64,000 nt of DNA from Papilionanthe hookeriana x Papilionanthe teres (Eukaryota; Streptophyta; Magnoliopsida; Asparagales; Orchidaceae). Below are positions 24,701 through 33,086 of the stretch, one piece after another. Position numbers and translations under genes: made by a program. How positions within the stretch are numbered: the stretch's first letter is position 1; each line of letters begins with the position of its first letter. The notes below the pieces were generated by a model. The model had not been told where the DNA came from and made no database searches. It saw only the letters and a program-made list of their open reading frames with translations. The stretch spans positions 5,254,090 to 5,318,089 of the forward strand of contig CM040421.1 in assembly GCA_022702705.1 (NCBI GenBank), in the 5' to 3' direction.

Positions 24701-27700
24701 GTGTAGAAAAAGTGAAATGGTATAAGCCGTAAAGGATGATGTTAGATTATAGAAGAACCGGAACAATTCATTTGAAGTCGACAAAGAATAGTGAGGTGAT
24801 CACGAGACCTCTCAATGTCGATTACACTTATTGATTACTCATCTTTCTCCTCCCATGCCGACAGCCACTTTTTGCTGACAAATAAGGGTAATATTGGCCT
24901 TTCCAATTAGGAAACATGGAACAAAACATAGAAGCTACGCCAAGATCCTGATTCGAAAAGGGGGAGAAATGTCATTACCGTGATAGAAAATTTCAGAGAG
25001 GTTGAATGGAACAACATTTTATAAGTGTTTGGTAGAATGGAAATGAGCCGAAAAGCGTCTCCAAACAAAGCCTAAATCCCAATAACTGAAATACAAAATC
25101 ATAAAAGGTAAATACGTAGATCTGTAATTTAAGCATTACAAATGATCTCCATAATTCTCCCTACATCTCTATCATGTAATGCTACACCAAAGAAAGTACA
25201 TACAGATTTATGTTGGTTTCATCACAATCCTTTTCATTTTCAGGCATGCAAATTAGAATCATTCGATTAAATCCATACTACAAAAAAATAAGGATTACAA
25301 GACCCATCATCTACAACAAATACTTCTTAAATATGGCATGAGCTTCAAAAATAGTATGACCAAAAGATAACACCATTTGATAAGAGCTTGGAAGATCTCA
25401 AAAAAGTCAAAAAAAGCACTTGTTTGGATTATGAAAGGAAGCAATATGACATCATCTCAGCACCTTGAACAGAAACATTTAAACATGAACGAAAGAGCCA
25501 CTAGCATAAGATTATTTAAAAGATTGATGCAAGTCTCCTGAAAATATATATTTTCCAAATATTTTTAACAGATGTCTCTAAGCGTTCAGTGGCCAGGGTA
25601 AATTTTTCAAAAATCATAAAGGCAAACTGAGAACAGGAGTAAAAAATACCCAAGCTTCATACCTAGCAGCTATTTCAGAGTAGACATCTGCAGGTTTCTC
25701 TCCGTTGACCAAGTTTACCGAGGTAGCCCCTAACTGAAAATTCAGGTACCAGAAAAGGAAAGAACGAGATTAGTAAGCGAAACCAAGTGCTCAGCAAGGA
25801 TAAAAAAAATCAAGAACAATATTAAGGGTTGAAAGGATTTAATTTCAACTATGCAATGACACTAGCAAAACTTTTAGCCAGAAAGAAAGGAGGGAAACGG
25901 AGCAGGGGAGCTTATTGACAATCAAGAAAAGATAGTAGCACTCCCTGAAGCCTAAACCTAAAGGCTCCATTTGAAAGAGAGATATCTGATTTAAAAAATA
26001 AAAAAAAAGAGCCAAAAATCTAAAATCAATTTTTATTGATTGAAATTCAACCCAAAAACAAGTATTTCATTTCATTTCCTTCAGTGCCCTTCAATCCAAT
26101 CGAGCCAGAATGAATTGGATGTCAAGATATTATAATTACAGCATGAAGATTCTTTTTATGTGTGCATAGCAAATAAGGAGACACTAGTAGGGCTTGCTAT
26201 CTTAGCATTAGCTTTACTTAGAAAATAGACTTCATTACCTTCAAGGAGTCCACATAGAAACCATGGATGCGAATGCAAAAGCCAATAAGAATGCAATTTT
26301 AACCTAGTAAATTCAATCCTAGTGAAGAAATTTGCAAAGCTACTCCTGAGAAAAACTTTATCCTTAGCAAAATAATAAACAGGAACTAAACAGAAATATG
26401 TTTGTGTGTGTTTCAATTATTTAGACAAACAGTGAAAGAAGCTATCCAGAAGAACCACACAAAAGATTACATTATCTAATAAAAGTGCATTCTTCAATAA
26501 TTTAAGAATAAAAATGAACGTTTAAACTTTGTAAACCAAGTTCCAAACACCGAATTTAAAAAACATACACTCTTTCAAATTATATAGAGGAATCAGAAAC
26601 ATAACTTTTTCCACATTTCTAATGATCTACAGTGCCGTGAACTATGTTCATATGAATAAGCATTTCTCCGCAACTATTACCTCCTTCATATTGACTGAAC
26701 TCATTAAAGTTTAGGCATATCTAACAATACGCAAACAATAAACAATAGAATGATCAACAACTGTCCGAACATTTAAAATAATACAATTCACGAATATATA
26801 TACCTTGTCTCTACCAAGGGCCGCATAATGTTGAAGACCATTACAGGAACCATCCTGAATAAAATAGACAACAAATAATCAAAGCTGCACAAATAAGTAA
26901 ATATTATATGGTATGCTGGAGATTGGATTAAGCGTTATGAACTGGAAATAACAATAGCAAAATTAAGCAGACAATCTGGCAATTTTGCCCTTCACTCATC
27001 CCGCTAAAACAAAATGATATTTAAAACAAGTCAATTAAAACTTTTCATTCTAGAATTCTCACTACATCTCAGCAGATTCTTAGAATTTATTTGCATTATT
27101 CTTAAAAAAAGTATCATAGAAACCTTGGAGTGCAGCATCCCAAGGCAGGTTGACTACCACTCTAGCATATTCCTGGGGAGAAGCAACGACCAAGGTTGTG
27201 ATATTGAGTTTAGTTCGGTGAACCAACATAAACTTGAAGATGAATATTTAGATTGTGACTCAAGCCAAGTTCCAGTCAAGTCAAAAGTGATGGATTTCAA
27301 GTTGATGAAGTCTAAGACTATGAGATATAAAACAATTTTAGCTCCTAATCATTATGATCATTATTATTATAAATATTACTATTACAATTAAAATTACTAA
27401 AATTACACTACACGCATTCATGCTAAAGCACACACATACATATCTTTTTATATTTACAACATGTGTTCATATACCATATATTGAGTTGATTTTGAGTTCA
27501 ATGGAACTAATTTTGAGTGAGAATTCAATATTGATTTGACTGAAATTCGCGAAATGATTGAACAAATTTAAAATAAATCGGATTTGATTCGACTAAAATT
27601 TAAGCAATGATTGAGAGAATTTTGAGTTCCATACATAATTATCAGCTCTATGCAAGAATCACTAGTATTTTGGAGTAGGAAGATTATTTAAGGGGAATGA

Positions 27701-30700
27701 AGAAACACACAAATACTCAGCACAAAAAATGGAGATGTTAGTGCTAATCATTAAAAAAGTAAATAAAGACTTCAAATCACCTGATGAATGGGTAAGTGTG
27801 AAATTGTAGATTCCGGTGCTCGACTCCTTAATGCTTGAGCAAGATGCTTACAAACAGCCAGACACTGAAAGGGATCTTCAGCTCCTAACCACCATCTTCT
27901 ACCTTCAAGTGGCCTGTCAGCAGAATCAAAAACATCCTCCAAGTGATTTTCAGTAAATGATATGCGCCCATCAAGTGACAATTTGTCCACACCACCAGCA
28001 TATAAATTTGCCAGATGTATCTTCAGCCACCGCAGCCCTGAATTTCCAAGAGGGCGTCCCTCCGCAAACTCGAGAATTCCTCGACACAAATCGGAGCCAA
28101 GATGATTTAAATATGGGTGCATTGGATATGCACGGCCTCTAAAATCAAGGTTATGGGGATAATAGAAGCCCTCCTCCTCTTTCATCCTTCTAGCAACCTG
28201 CTCCCAAGTTCAAAATAGCATCAGATATCTGTTACACCTAAACCTCATTCAGCAGGAATGTAAAGAAGAAACCTCTTACAGAAAGTTTAAGTTCCACATC
28301 ACACCGTTGAGAATGCATTTCAGTATTCTTCTTTTTGGCCGAGTGAAGTAACCACTTCCACCTTTTAATTTCAGCATCATCTTCTGTCTCAGGCTTCTCT
28401 GGAAGTGGGATCTGTTCAGAAAAAAAGAGGATTGCAGAAAAATCAGATGACTCAATAACTACAAAATGTTCAAACAGAATGTTTAATTTTCATTATAATT
28501 CTATTATCAGTAGATAATATCATGTATAGTTCAAGAATCTGTCACAATTGGAAAGCAGAACTTACATTTTCTCGATCAACCAAATCAGCTAGGCGGCCTC
28601 CACTAGACCATATTCTGTCAATAACATTAAGGACTTCTTTGTTGATCCTCCATTTGGTATTGCCAAGTGTATTCAAGGCCTGATGCATATGAAATCTTCT
28701 CAATGAAAAATGAAGAACTAGTTTTTTTCTTTTTAAATCACAAGAAATTTCGAACAGCGATTCTATGCAAATCTATAGTGTATTTCAAAAATAAAGAGCT
28801 GGCCATGGAAACAAAATTTATCACTTTTTAGTTAGAAAAATAATAGACAATCTGGATAAAAACAAAAAAAAAGTATAATAGCCACATTAAAATGAATGAG
28901 AAGGCACAAAAATAGGAAAGGCAAGGAGGAGAGAGAATGCCAAAACAACAGAATGCAGTTTAGCCCTCTAATCTTAGGTGAAACAAAGTCTCGAAGTGGA
29001 AAAGTGCAGAGTGTTTCAGATGGCATTGGAAGTTTAGTAATAAACCAACAGGCAAATAGTTCATTGATCCAACAACACGCCAAACTGCAGCACATTCCAC
29101 GGAGAGATAGAGGCTGAGAGAGTTGTAAACAAAATAACATGTTTGCCAAGTAAATTTGTATGAATATTTTCTTTATTTAAGATAATGAAAAATATTTACA
29201 CAAAAAATTTTCATCAGCAGCATATACATCTTTATCTGAGCAACACGGGATCATTTTTTACACCATTTCATTCCATGCATTTAATGTAAGTTGGCTTCAT
29301 AGATTTACCACTTAAAAACCCTTCGTACAAAGATATGTCATCTGAATCTATGTTTGATATAACACTTGATGACTACACCGGATTGCCAAAGTATAATTAA
29401 ATATCATAAATCTGTTGAGGTAGATAAAATGCTGAGAATGCATCTGAGGAAAAATTGCAACATTTATTTGCTTCAAGTTTTATTTATAACTTTTCAGTTA
29501 AGAAAAAAATTTGATGAACCTGAAAAATTGGTTGCAGCTGATCTCTTGGAGTCCTTTTAAATGCTTCACGTTGTTGTTTGCATCCATGAGTTCTCATGAT
29601 GTATGATGGTAAAAACAAATGTGCACCTTTATCATAACTGTCAAGGATTTGACAAAAGCGTCAGATGTGTAAAAGAAACAATAAATCAGCATTCTTTTCT
29701 TTGGAAAAAGGGTAAACCAAAAGAAAAAAATTAAAAAAATAAATAAATAAAATAAATAAAATAAATAAATAAACTGTGCACATAGGTTTATTTAATAGCC
29801 CCCAGCTTGCAAGCAACACTGCATTCATCATGCAATGCATTATAGCACAGGAAACTAAGCAATCAAATTAAAGCATGAAAAGTATGCAATCATATACTAA
29901 TGAATGCACTGCTACTGTAAGTTGAGAAGACCGAAATGCATACCCTGACCAAATTACTGGAGGAACCAGCATTGGCAAATAAGGGATCACCATGTGTCTT
30001 GCCTGTAAAAAAAATACACTTAAAAAACATCCCAATAGAAAGGAAACTATATGATTCTTACTAAAGAAAACAAAGTGGGAGATAGAGATAACAATAGTGC
30101 AAACAATGATGAAAATGCACTTACAGTTCTGTCAAGCCCTTGATGAATTAACGGATCACATTCAATAACCCCATACCTTCTACATAACTTCCTAAAATTT
30201 CATAAAGAATGAAGAATAGGTCATAGAAAACTAAAAGCAAGAAAATATTACGTGGAACTTACCATGTCAAAAATACTTACTTTTGCTCCCTTCTGAAATT
30301 TTTAAGCGAGTGTCTAAATGCAGGACGAACATCTGTATGTCCATCAGGTGATTGAGTAGCAGGAGGTTGTATGTAAGCTGTCTCTATAAGCAATTGGACC
30401 AATCTACTTCCCACCTAAATTAGATCAAATATAAAACCCAAAGCTAAGATAATGCTCAAAAACAATAGGGAAGCCTAGTAGAAAATGGGCAGACAAAATT
30501 GCAAAGCTGGAAGTAGGATATGGAAGTACACCTTGGCCTGAAGATCCAGGCCCCAAGGCTTAGAGCTGTCCTGTTCCTTGGCTATTTTCCGTACTAAGGG
30601 CAGTTTTTGCCTTTTAATCAAATTTGTAACCTTTTTCCTCAGATATTCTTGCTCTTTGGTTAAGTTATCATCTTCTATGCCTTCCTTTGCCTTCTCCCTT

Positions 30701-33086
30701 CTACTCTTTTTTCTAGTTTTCTCCAAAAGTTTCTGGATCTTAGCCTGAATCATGCCAGTAAAAGAAAAAATATGGCTGAAATAAATTTATAACAAAGAGC
30801 TAAAAATGCTATATGAATAAAATACAAGATATGCGATGATATAGTCAATATAGAACAGGAGTCGTTAGATACAAAAATACAATAGTCAAGCTATGGAACT
30901 ATCAGATTTCAAGTTCATTAATATTCAACAGAAATCACTACACAAAACATGAAACAGAAACCACATGCATCTATGAATACATCAAAACATACTTGAAACG
31001 TGATACTTAAATTCTAAACAAAGTTGGATGGTGCTTCCAGGAACTAAAGAATATGCAACATGCAATCTCGTACTTTCTTTCAAGTGCTGAGATTAAAAAT
31101 CTAGTTAAGTTTCTGAACTACTGAAATCATTGATTAGCACCTATTATGAAATCACTTTACAGTGAAACAAAACTATTAAACTTGAGGCACCTCCTCAGAA
31201 GTTAAACTGAGAGGACAAAGTCATAAAATTGTATAAACTAAAGTGAAGAATATCTTGACGGAGGAGAGTTTGGGGTGAAGAGTGGAATTAGAGCAATACA
31301 TCGACCAGAACACAGAAGTTAGGTGTCAAGAAAGACAATGTTCCATGCTTTAGAAGTAAGTTCTTGAAACCTTTGTCACAACGTGTTATATGTTGGAAGC
31401 TATATCTTGAACCTATAGGGGCCACCTTTAGAATCTAATTTGTCGGATAAATAATTCAAGGTTATGTGCAATTCTGCTAATGTGGGAATCAATTGAATAA
31501 AGTAGGCGATATTATAAAATACCTTTAAAATATTAAAGCAAAAATCTTAAACATCAAGGTGGCTTTTGGTATAATAGTTGGAGTTTCACCATAAACTTTA
31601 AAATTTAAGCATGCCCATACTATAGTATTACATTCATAGTTGATCAAGCTTTTTAGTTCAATCATGGTCATCAAATGATCTGGCCGACCACAATTAGTCT
31701 TTTGTTTCCTTTTTTCTGAACGTAGGTTATGATGGGATTCTCATGTGCTCGTTTGAGGATCAAAACTTCTATTAAAGAGGACTAACTCCAAAGGAATACA
31801 TTTATATGTGGCTTAACGTTCACTAAGAACTAAAAGATCTCTAAAATAGCAGTAAATACCAAGCAAAAAATTTCTTTTCAATTTGTTATTTTTCTTCAAT
31901 CACATCGGCCATTAATCCATATAAAATGGAAGCTTTTTGGCACCATAACAAGTCATCAACAAGAGCCCCTCAAAATAGCCCAATCAACCCTGATGATTGT
32001 GTGAGAGTCAAGCACTCTTAAACTTAGCACAACGATGGCAAAGCTAATAAGACCTGTGAGATTCACAAGCCACATGAAACATTTCAGCATATCCAAATCA
32101 TCGGATCTAAATTGTGATGTCAACAAAATACAATGGCCCAAGTTGGGACAAATATATTCATAAATTGGCACCCAACAAACCAAGAGCTTAATCCCGATAA
32201 GTAAGGTCACTACTTAAATATCAAGAACTAGAAATTTTTAACGCTCGTATGGACCTCAACCGCCACCAATATGGAAAATATTACCAACCATCAAAATAAA
32301 ACAAAGGCAGATTAAGAGATGGAGGAGATAAAAGTAACAAATGATGTTCCTACTCACTTCCTGCTCAAGTGCCTCCCCAATCTTACACGCAGCAGTAACA
32401 ACCATAATACTCCCACTTCCATCTCCAGTCATCATTAAACCCATCATCTTATGCATTGTGATGACAGCCATCATATCAGCGGAAAGAAGATTAAAACAAG
32501 GAGCATAGGGCGTGCGACAATGTACATCCTTGCACACCTCTTGCTCTTCAGCAATCTTATCCCTCAAAGGTTCAAACCAACCCAAGAACAAGGACTTCAC
32601 ATACGGTAAATTTGGGGCAAGCTTCTTCTTGCACATCTCCTCCAACAGCTCCCTGTACTCCTTAGCAGCTTGCTCCCAAGCCTCCGTTTCCAGCTTAATC
32701 TGTCTGCGACGAAGTCTATGGAACTTACGCGCGCTCAATAAAGCAGACTGCTTTTTCCGTGCAATTTCCGAACTCTCAAATGTTTTCAATTCTGCACAGG
32801 CTTCGGCTTCTTCGTCGACGTCCGTGGAAACAACTTCCTCAGCGACACTAGCAAACCCCCTAATGAAGCAAGGAAGTTTTGAAGTTGGACACTTCAGATC
32901 ATCAGATGTAAAAGGCAAAGAACCAATTCTTTGACAAGAGATAGAGGATTTAAGGTCCAATATCAAATTTTTATTGTACGGGTCTGAGTCTCGGGTGACA
33001 CCAAGAAAGCGTGAGGTGCAGCGGGAGGAAGATCTCAGTAGGTTTCGGGAGGAGTGTGAAGCTCGAGCAGCAAAGATCAACCACAT
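5445..33086 (-). CDS. RPOTm/RPOTmp: Phage-type organellar RNA polymerase (RPOTm/RPOTmp group), 19 exons
   Basis: Single-subunit DNA-dependent RNA polymerase of the T7 type, which transcribes mitochondrial genes (and plastid genes in the dual-targeted form). Exons, from 5' to 3': 33086-32358, 30744-30532, 30414-30281, 30191-30125, 30002-29944, 29637-29520, 28679-28566, 28411-28280, 28197-27781, 26854-26804, 25733-25663, 20066-19982, 18674-18522, 18193-18119, 15298-15209, 15093-15046, 14872-14758, 14561-14458, 5555-5445. Together they make 2886 nt, or 961 residues plus stop, close to the usual 970-1010. Every junction has GT..AG borders and keeps frame. The start has an Arg/Ser-rich presequence (six Arg, no acid in 1-32). 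The palm motif DFRGR is at about 540-544. Catalytic residues by analogy with T7 are D662 (DGSCNGLQHY), K737 and Y745 (VKQTVMTSVYG) and D894 (GVHDSYW). The C-terminus ends YFFN. A segment near residue 80 (SVAEEVVSTDVDEE) resembles RPOTmp more than RPOTm, so the paralogue is undecided. No break or missing key residue is seen. Confidence 0.93.
6210..6242. repeat. GC-rich hairpin in intron 18
   Basis: CGAAGCGAAGC (6210-6220) and GCTTCGCTTCG (6232-6242) are perfect 11-base inverted arms around an 11-base loop. Related GAAGCGCAAAGC and GCAAAGCGTCGC words occur at 5884-5955, so this may be the end of a decayed repeat. Confidence 0.5.
7960..8640 (+). repeat. Dispersed repeat, copy 1 (unclassified)
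   Basis: The part from 8045 (GCTTCGACTGTATCTCTCTC, then AAGGTGGTGTTTATCTTCCC) matches the part from about 10878 (GCTCCGACTGTGTCGTACTC, then AAGGTGGTGATGTATATTCC), and C-rich sequence follows in both. The repeat reads through several open frames, but none has a recognisable domain, so it is more likely the noncoding leader of a retroelement than a gene. Confidence 0.45.
9043..9118. repeat. Two tandem copies of a 38-bp unit
   Basis: Units 9043-9080 and 9081-9118 both run from ATTGTCCTTTAACT to AACACCAAAT and differ at one base (CTCGAG versus CTTGAG). Confidence 0.85.
9176..9695 (-). mobile_element. hAT-like nonautonomous element 1 (GAACACGAGC family)
   Basis: Begins TAGGGTTGTAAACAAGCC and ends GAGCTTTTTTGACAGTCCTA. 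These are the two ends of the elements at 11227 and 15854 in the opposite orientation. It has the same GTTCGTGTTCGGCTCG-type words and an AT-rich centre. The flanks GTCGCTAC (9168-9175) and ATCACTAT (9696-9703) agree at five of eight positions with only transitions between them, as expected for an old 8-bp duplication. It encodes no transposase. Confidence 0.6.
10450..10690. other. GC-rich island in an AT-rich intron
   Basis: It contains AAAGGCGCCTCTCTAGCGCG, GGGGCGCATTGAACCCGCGG and TCTCGCGAAGGCGAGGGGAG, far richer in G, C and CpG than either side. A minus-strand frame of 87 codons (10423-10686) is open across it but has no domain I recognise. It may be an imported or decayed fragment of unknown origin. 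Confidence 0.35.
10790..11218 (+). repeat. Dispersed repeat, copy 2, left part
   Basis: Matches the repeat at 7960-8640 (see the GCTCCGACTGTG and AAGGTGGTGATG words). The copy is split by the hAT-like element at 11227-13853; its right part continues at 13862 to about 14010 (GTGTTTATTTGTGTTGTGTA). Confidence 0.4.
11384..11462. repeat. (AT)n microsatellite, about 80 bp
   Basis: Uninterrupted AT dinucleotides between the left block of hAT-like element 2 and the L1-derived sequence. It generates spurious Ile-Tyr reading frames on both strands. Confidence 0.97.
11463..13416 (+). pseudogene. L1-type LINE remnant: ORF1 region with broken frames
   Basis: A GC-richer block inside hAT-like element 2. 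From 11926 it reads MVSGRSYAAALIGDNPARVP, then a KPAIFLTKEEI segment (about 12080-12115). Later, in shifted frames, come PPIIPVWLRFPN (about 12365-12400) and a stretch with the CTH/GHS zinc-knuckle flavour (about 12620-12665). This order is that of the plant L1 ORF1 protein with a DUF4283-type domain. The part from 13230 to 13416 resembles a LINE 3' UTR, so the endonuclease and reverse transcriptase appear to be missing. At least two frame changes and stops disable it. AT-repeat lies on both sides. Confidence 0.65.
13417..13504. repeat. (AT)n microsatellite, about 88 bp
   Basis: Uninterrupted AT dinucleotides after the L1-derived block. Together with the similar run at 11384-11462 it brackets that block. 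Confidence 0.97.
14458..14561 (-). CDS. RPOTm/RPOTmp: RPOT exon 18 (residues 891-925, motif C)
   Basis: Carries motif C, GVHDSYWTHASDVDEMNRIL. Asp894 matches the second catalytic aspartate, Asp812 of T7. Ends at PILEN before the donor GTAACT, which opens an 8.9-kb intron. Confidence 0.95.
14758..14872 (-). CDS. RPOTm/RPOTmp: RPOT exon 17 (residues 853-891)
   Basis: Encodes RTAFPPNFVHSLDGSHMMMT, a signature of the family, and ends with one base of a Gly codon before GTTGTT. Confidence 0.95.
15046..15093 (-). CDS. RPOTm/RPOTmp: RPOT exon 16 (residues 837-852)
   Basis: A 16-codon exon encoding VKTSLQVLSLQQGTEK. Acceptor TTACAG, donor GTTGGC. Confidence 0.9.
15209..15298 (-). CDS. RPOTm/RPOTmp: RPOT exon 15 (residues 807-836)
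   Basis: Encodes LIASENQTVRWITPLGLPVV and QPYQKIGRHI, the region equivalent to the specificity-loop side of the fingers. Phase 0 at both ends. Confidence 0.93.
15680..15753. repeat. (AT)n microsatellite, about 74 bp
   Basis: Pure AT dinucleotides in intron 14, followed directly by a degenerate TATAC repeat. Confidence 0.97.
15754..16930. repeat. Degenerate TATAC/TGTG/GCGC alternating-base tract split by a hAT-like element
   Basis: The flanks of hAT-like element 3 (15754-15853 and 16596-16930) consist of ATACATATAC, TGTATATGTG, TGTGTGTGTGCGCGCGCG (about 16823-16840) and GTGTGTGCGCGCACACG (about 16878-16894). Long stretches alternate purine and pyrimidine, as Z-DNA-prone sequences do. Cys-rich and Tyr-rich open frames here are by-products of the repeat. 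Confidence 0.8.
15854..16595 (+). mobile_element. hAT-like nonautonomous element 3 (GAACACGAGC family)
   Basis: A 742-bp element beginning TAGGGCTGTCAAAAAAGCTC and ending GTTCGTTTACACCCCTA. The exact 8-bp duplication TGTATATG stands at 15846-15853 and 16596-16603. A block of about 180 bp at the left end (GTTCGCGTTCGGTTCG, AACGAACCAAACACGAACAG) is repeated in the same orientation at 16395-16595, with an AT-rich spacer between. It has no coding capacity. It is the cleanest of the three copies and defines the family's structure. Confidence 0.8.
18119..18193 (-). CDS. RPOTm/RPOTmp: RPOT exon 14 (residues 782-806)
   Basis: Encodes ITLTALGEMFEAARAIMTWL and GDCAK. The acceptor TTGGCAG lies only 17 bp from a MITE that fills most of the upstream intron. 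Confidence 0.92.
18211..18440. mobile_element. MITE filling most of RPOT intron 13
   Basis: Terminal inverted repeats of about 27 bp can be read: the left end is ATTTACATACATACCACAAA..., and the right end reverse-complemented is ATTTACATAAATGCCACTCA.... Both go on to CCTATG. A diverged copy lies at 4672-4892. Intron 13 is 18194-18521, so the element makes up 230 of 328 bp and ends 17 bp from the splice acceptor of exon 14. It must supply sequence near the branch point. No clean target duplication can be read. Confidence 0.6.
18522..18674 (-). CDS. RPOTm/RPOTmp: RPOT exon 13 (residues 731-781, motif B)
   Basis: Carries motif B, VDRKMVKQTVMTSVYGVTYI. Lys737 and Tyr745 match T7 Lys631 and Tyr639, which bind the incoming nucleotide and select ribose. 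Donor GTAAGT. Confidence 0.96.
19982..20066 (-). CDS. RPOTm/RPOTmp: RPOT exon 12 (residues 702-730)
   Basis: Completes the split Arg codon and encodes VLEIMLRDSNKDPATDPNAF and HARLLVGQ. Acceptor AATTAG, donor GTTAGT. Confidence 0.92.
20714..23390 (-). pseudogene. Decayed RTE-like LINE: endonuclease and reverse transcriptase fragments
   Basis: Read on the minus strand, from high to low coordinates. An endonuclease part includes NELDDLIQMILLEERIFIGD (about 23220-23130), IHDGYGFGV and QIDYFLIRRR (22759-23115). A reverse transcriptase part includes EVEEALKKTNGGKSIGPYDI (21934-22233) and a CMFFADDILLVDKSREK catalytic box with FADD in place of YADD (21393-21635). The C-terminal domain runs through VAEMRMIRWMCGF, HLSWFGHIKHRPSDDPIRRV and CRGRPRKTW (20815-21159). 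The wording is that of plant RTE-clade elements. Stops and frameshifts separate all parts. The 3' end near 20714 runs into a short TTG-type tail (ACAACAACA on the plus strand). Confidence 0.8.
23400..23690 (+). pseudogene. 3' fragment of the same RTE-like LINE family, opposite orientation
   Basis: On the plus strand, GGCAGAGGTAGACCTAGAAA (from about 23503) encodes the RGRPRKTWAN block. CAATGGAGAAAAAGTATTCA, GCCAACCCCACGTAGTGGGA and a (TTG)n tail follow (23655-23685). The same sequence in inverse orientation ends the LINE at 20714, so the two 3' ends face away from each other. Confidence 0.75.
23995..25072. mobile_element. PIF/Harbinger-like nonautonomous element with TAA duplication
   Basis: Terminal inverted repeats GGCTTTGTTTGG (23995-24006) and CCAAACAAAGCC (25061-25072) are perfect over 12 bases. 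They are flanked by TAA on both sides (23992-23994 and 25073-25075). A TAA/TTA target site with GG..TGTTTGG ends is typical of Tourist/Harbinger elements. The 1078-bp interior has no transposase frame. Confidence 0.7.
25663..25733 (-). CDS. RPOTm/RPOTmp: RPOT exon 11 (residues 679-702)
   Basis: Encodes LGATSVNLVNGEKPADVYSE and IAA, then two bases of an Arg codon before GTATGA. The next exon is 5.6 kb away across the transposon-filled intron 11. Confidence 0.93.
26804..26854 (-). CDS. RPOTm/RPOTmp: RPOT exon 10 (residues 662-678, motif A)
   Basis: A 17-codon exon encoding motif A, DGSCNGLQHYAALGRDK. Its first Asp corresponds to metal-binding Asp537 of T7 RNA polymerase. Acceptor ATTCAG, donor GTATAT. 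Confidence 0.95.
27781..28197 (-). CDS. RPOTm/RPOTmp: RPOT exon 9 (residues 523-661, palm entry)
   Basis: The longest internal exon. It carries YYPHNLDFRGRAYP (about 534-547), equivalent to the T7 segment around Arg425 and Tyr427, then the conserved ILEFAEGRPLG and LANLYAGGVDKLSLDGR blocks and SHLPIHQ at the end. Phase 0 on both sides. Confidence 0.96.
28280..28411 (-). CDS. RPOTm/RPOTmp: RPOT exon 8 (residues 479-522)
   Basis: Encodes IPLPEKPETEDD and the HSQRCDVELKLS block before the palm. Acceptor GAACAG, donor GTAAGA. Confidence 0.92.
28566..28679 (-). CDS. RPOTm/RPOTmp: RPOT exon 7 (residues 441-478)
   Basis: Encodes ALNTLGNTKWRINKEVLNVI and a following DRIWSSGGRLADLVDREN, both highly conserved. 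Phase 0 at both ends. Confidence 0.93.
29520..29637 (-). CDS. RPOTm/RPOTmp: RPOT exon 6 (residues 401-440)
   Basis: Encodes YDKGAHLFLPSYIMRTHGCK followed by a basic stretch ending QLQPIFQ. Acceptor GACAG, donor GTTCAT (not the commonest form but a valid GT). Confidence 0.9.
29731..29773. repeat. (AAAT)n microsatellite in intron 5/6 region
   Basis: AAATAAATAAATAAAATAAA-type repeat lying in RPOT intron 5 (29638-29943). Confidence 0.9.
29944..30002 (-). CDS. RPOTm/RPOTmp: RPOT exon 5 (residues 382-401)
   Basis: Encodes ARHMVIPYLPMLVPPVIWSG, the conserved proline-rich block before the promoter-side fingers. The final Gly codon is split before GTATGC. Confidence 0.92.
30125..30191 (-). CDS. RPOTm/RPOTmp: RPOT exon 4 (residues 359-381)
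   Basis: Completes the split Lys codon and encodes KLCRRYGVIECDPLIHQGLD, a conserved block. Acceptor TTTTAG, donor GTAAGT-like (GTAAG). Confidence 0.92.
30281..30414 (-). CDS. RPOTm/RPOTmp: RPOT exon 3 (residues 315-359)
   Basis: Begins VGSRLVQLLIETAYIQPPAT after ATTTAG and ends inside a Lys codon before GTAAGT. The AYIQPPA stretch is conserved in plant RPOT proteins. Confidence 0.92.
30532..30744 (-). CDS. RPOTm/RPOTmp: RPOT exon 2 (residues 244-314)
   Basis: Acceptor ATTCAG and donor GTGTAC, phase 0. Encodes a charged Lys/Arg/Glu-rich linker (AKIQKLLEKTRKK to SSKPWGLDLQAK), the variable part of the N-terminal domain in this family. Confidence 0.9.
31380..31655 (+). repeat. Diverged TRIM-like unit in RPOT intron 1
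   Basis: Follows the internal part of the array unit at 1-3250 in order: GTTATATGTTGGAAGCTATA, GGGGCCACCTTTAGAATCTA, AAACATCAAGGTGGCTTTTG, GGTATAATAGTTGGAGTTTC and AAGCATGCCCATAC. The PBS-side part is absent, so this is a truncated, old copy. Confidence 0.5.
32358..33086 (-). CDS. RPOTm/RPOTmp: RPOT exon 1 (residues 1-243)
   Basis: It carries the presequence beginning MWLIFAARASHSSRNLLRSS and the N-terminal domain with KLAPNLPYVKSLFLGWFEPL and ADMMAVITMHKMMG, which are conserved in plant organellar polymerases. It ends in phase 0 at ALEQE before GTGAGT. The ATG at 33084-33086 is the first in the frame. The frame is open for 34 further codons upstream, without an ATG, to a stop at 33189-33191. 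Confidence 0.93.

Larger units (their letters stand above)
20067..25662 (-). other. RPOT intron 11 (5.6 kb)
   Basis: Enlarged by RTE-like LINE pieces (20714-23690) and a Harbinger-like element (23995-25072). The rest (20067-20713, 23691-23994, 25073-25662) is AT-rich without recognisable features. Confidence 0.85.
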
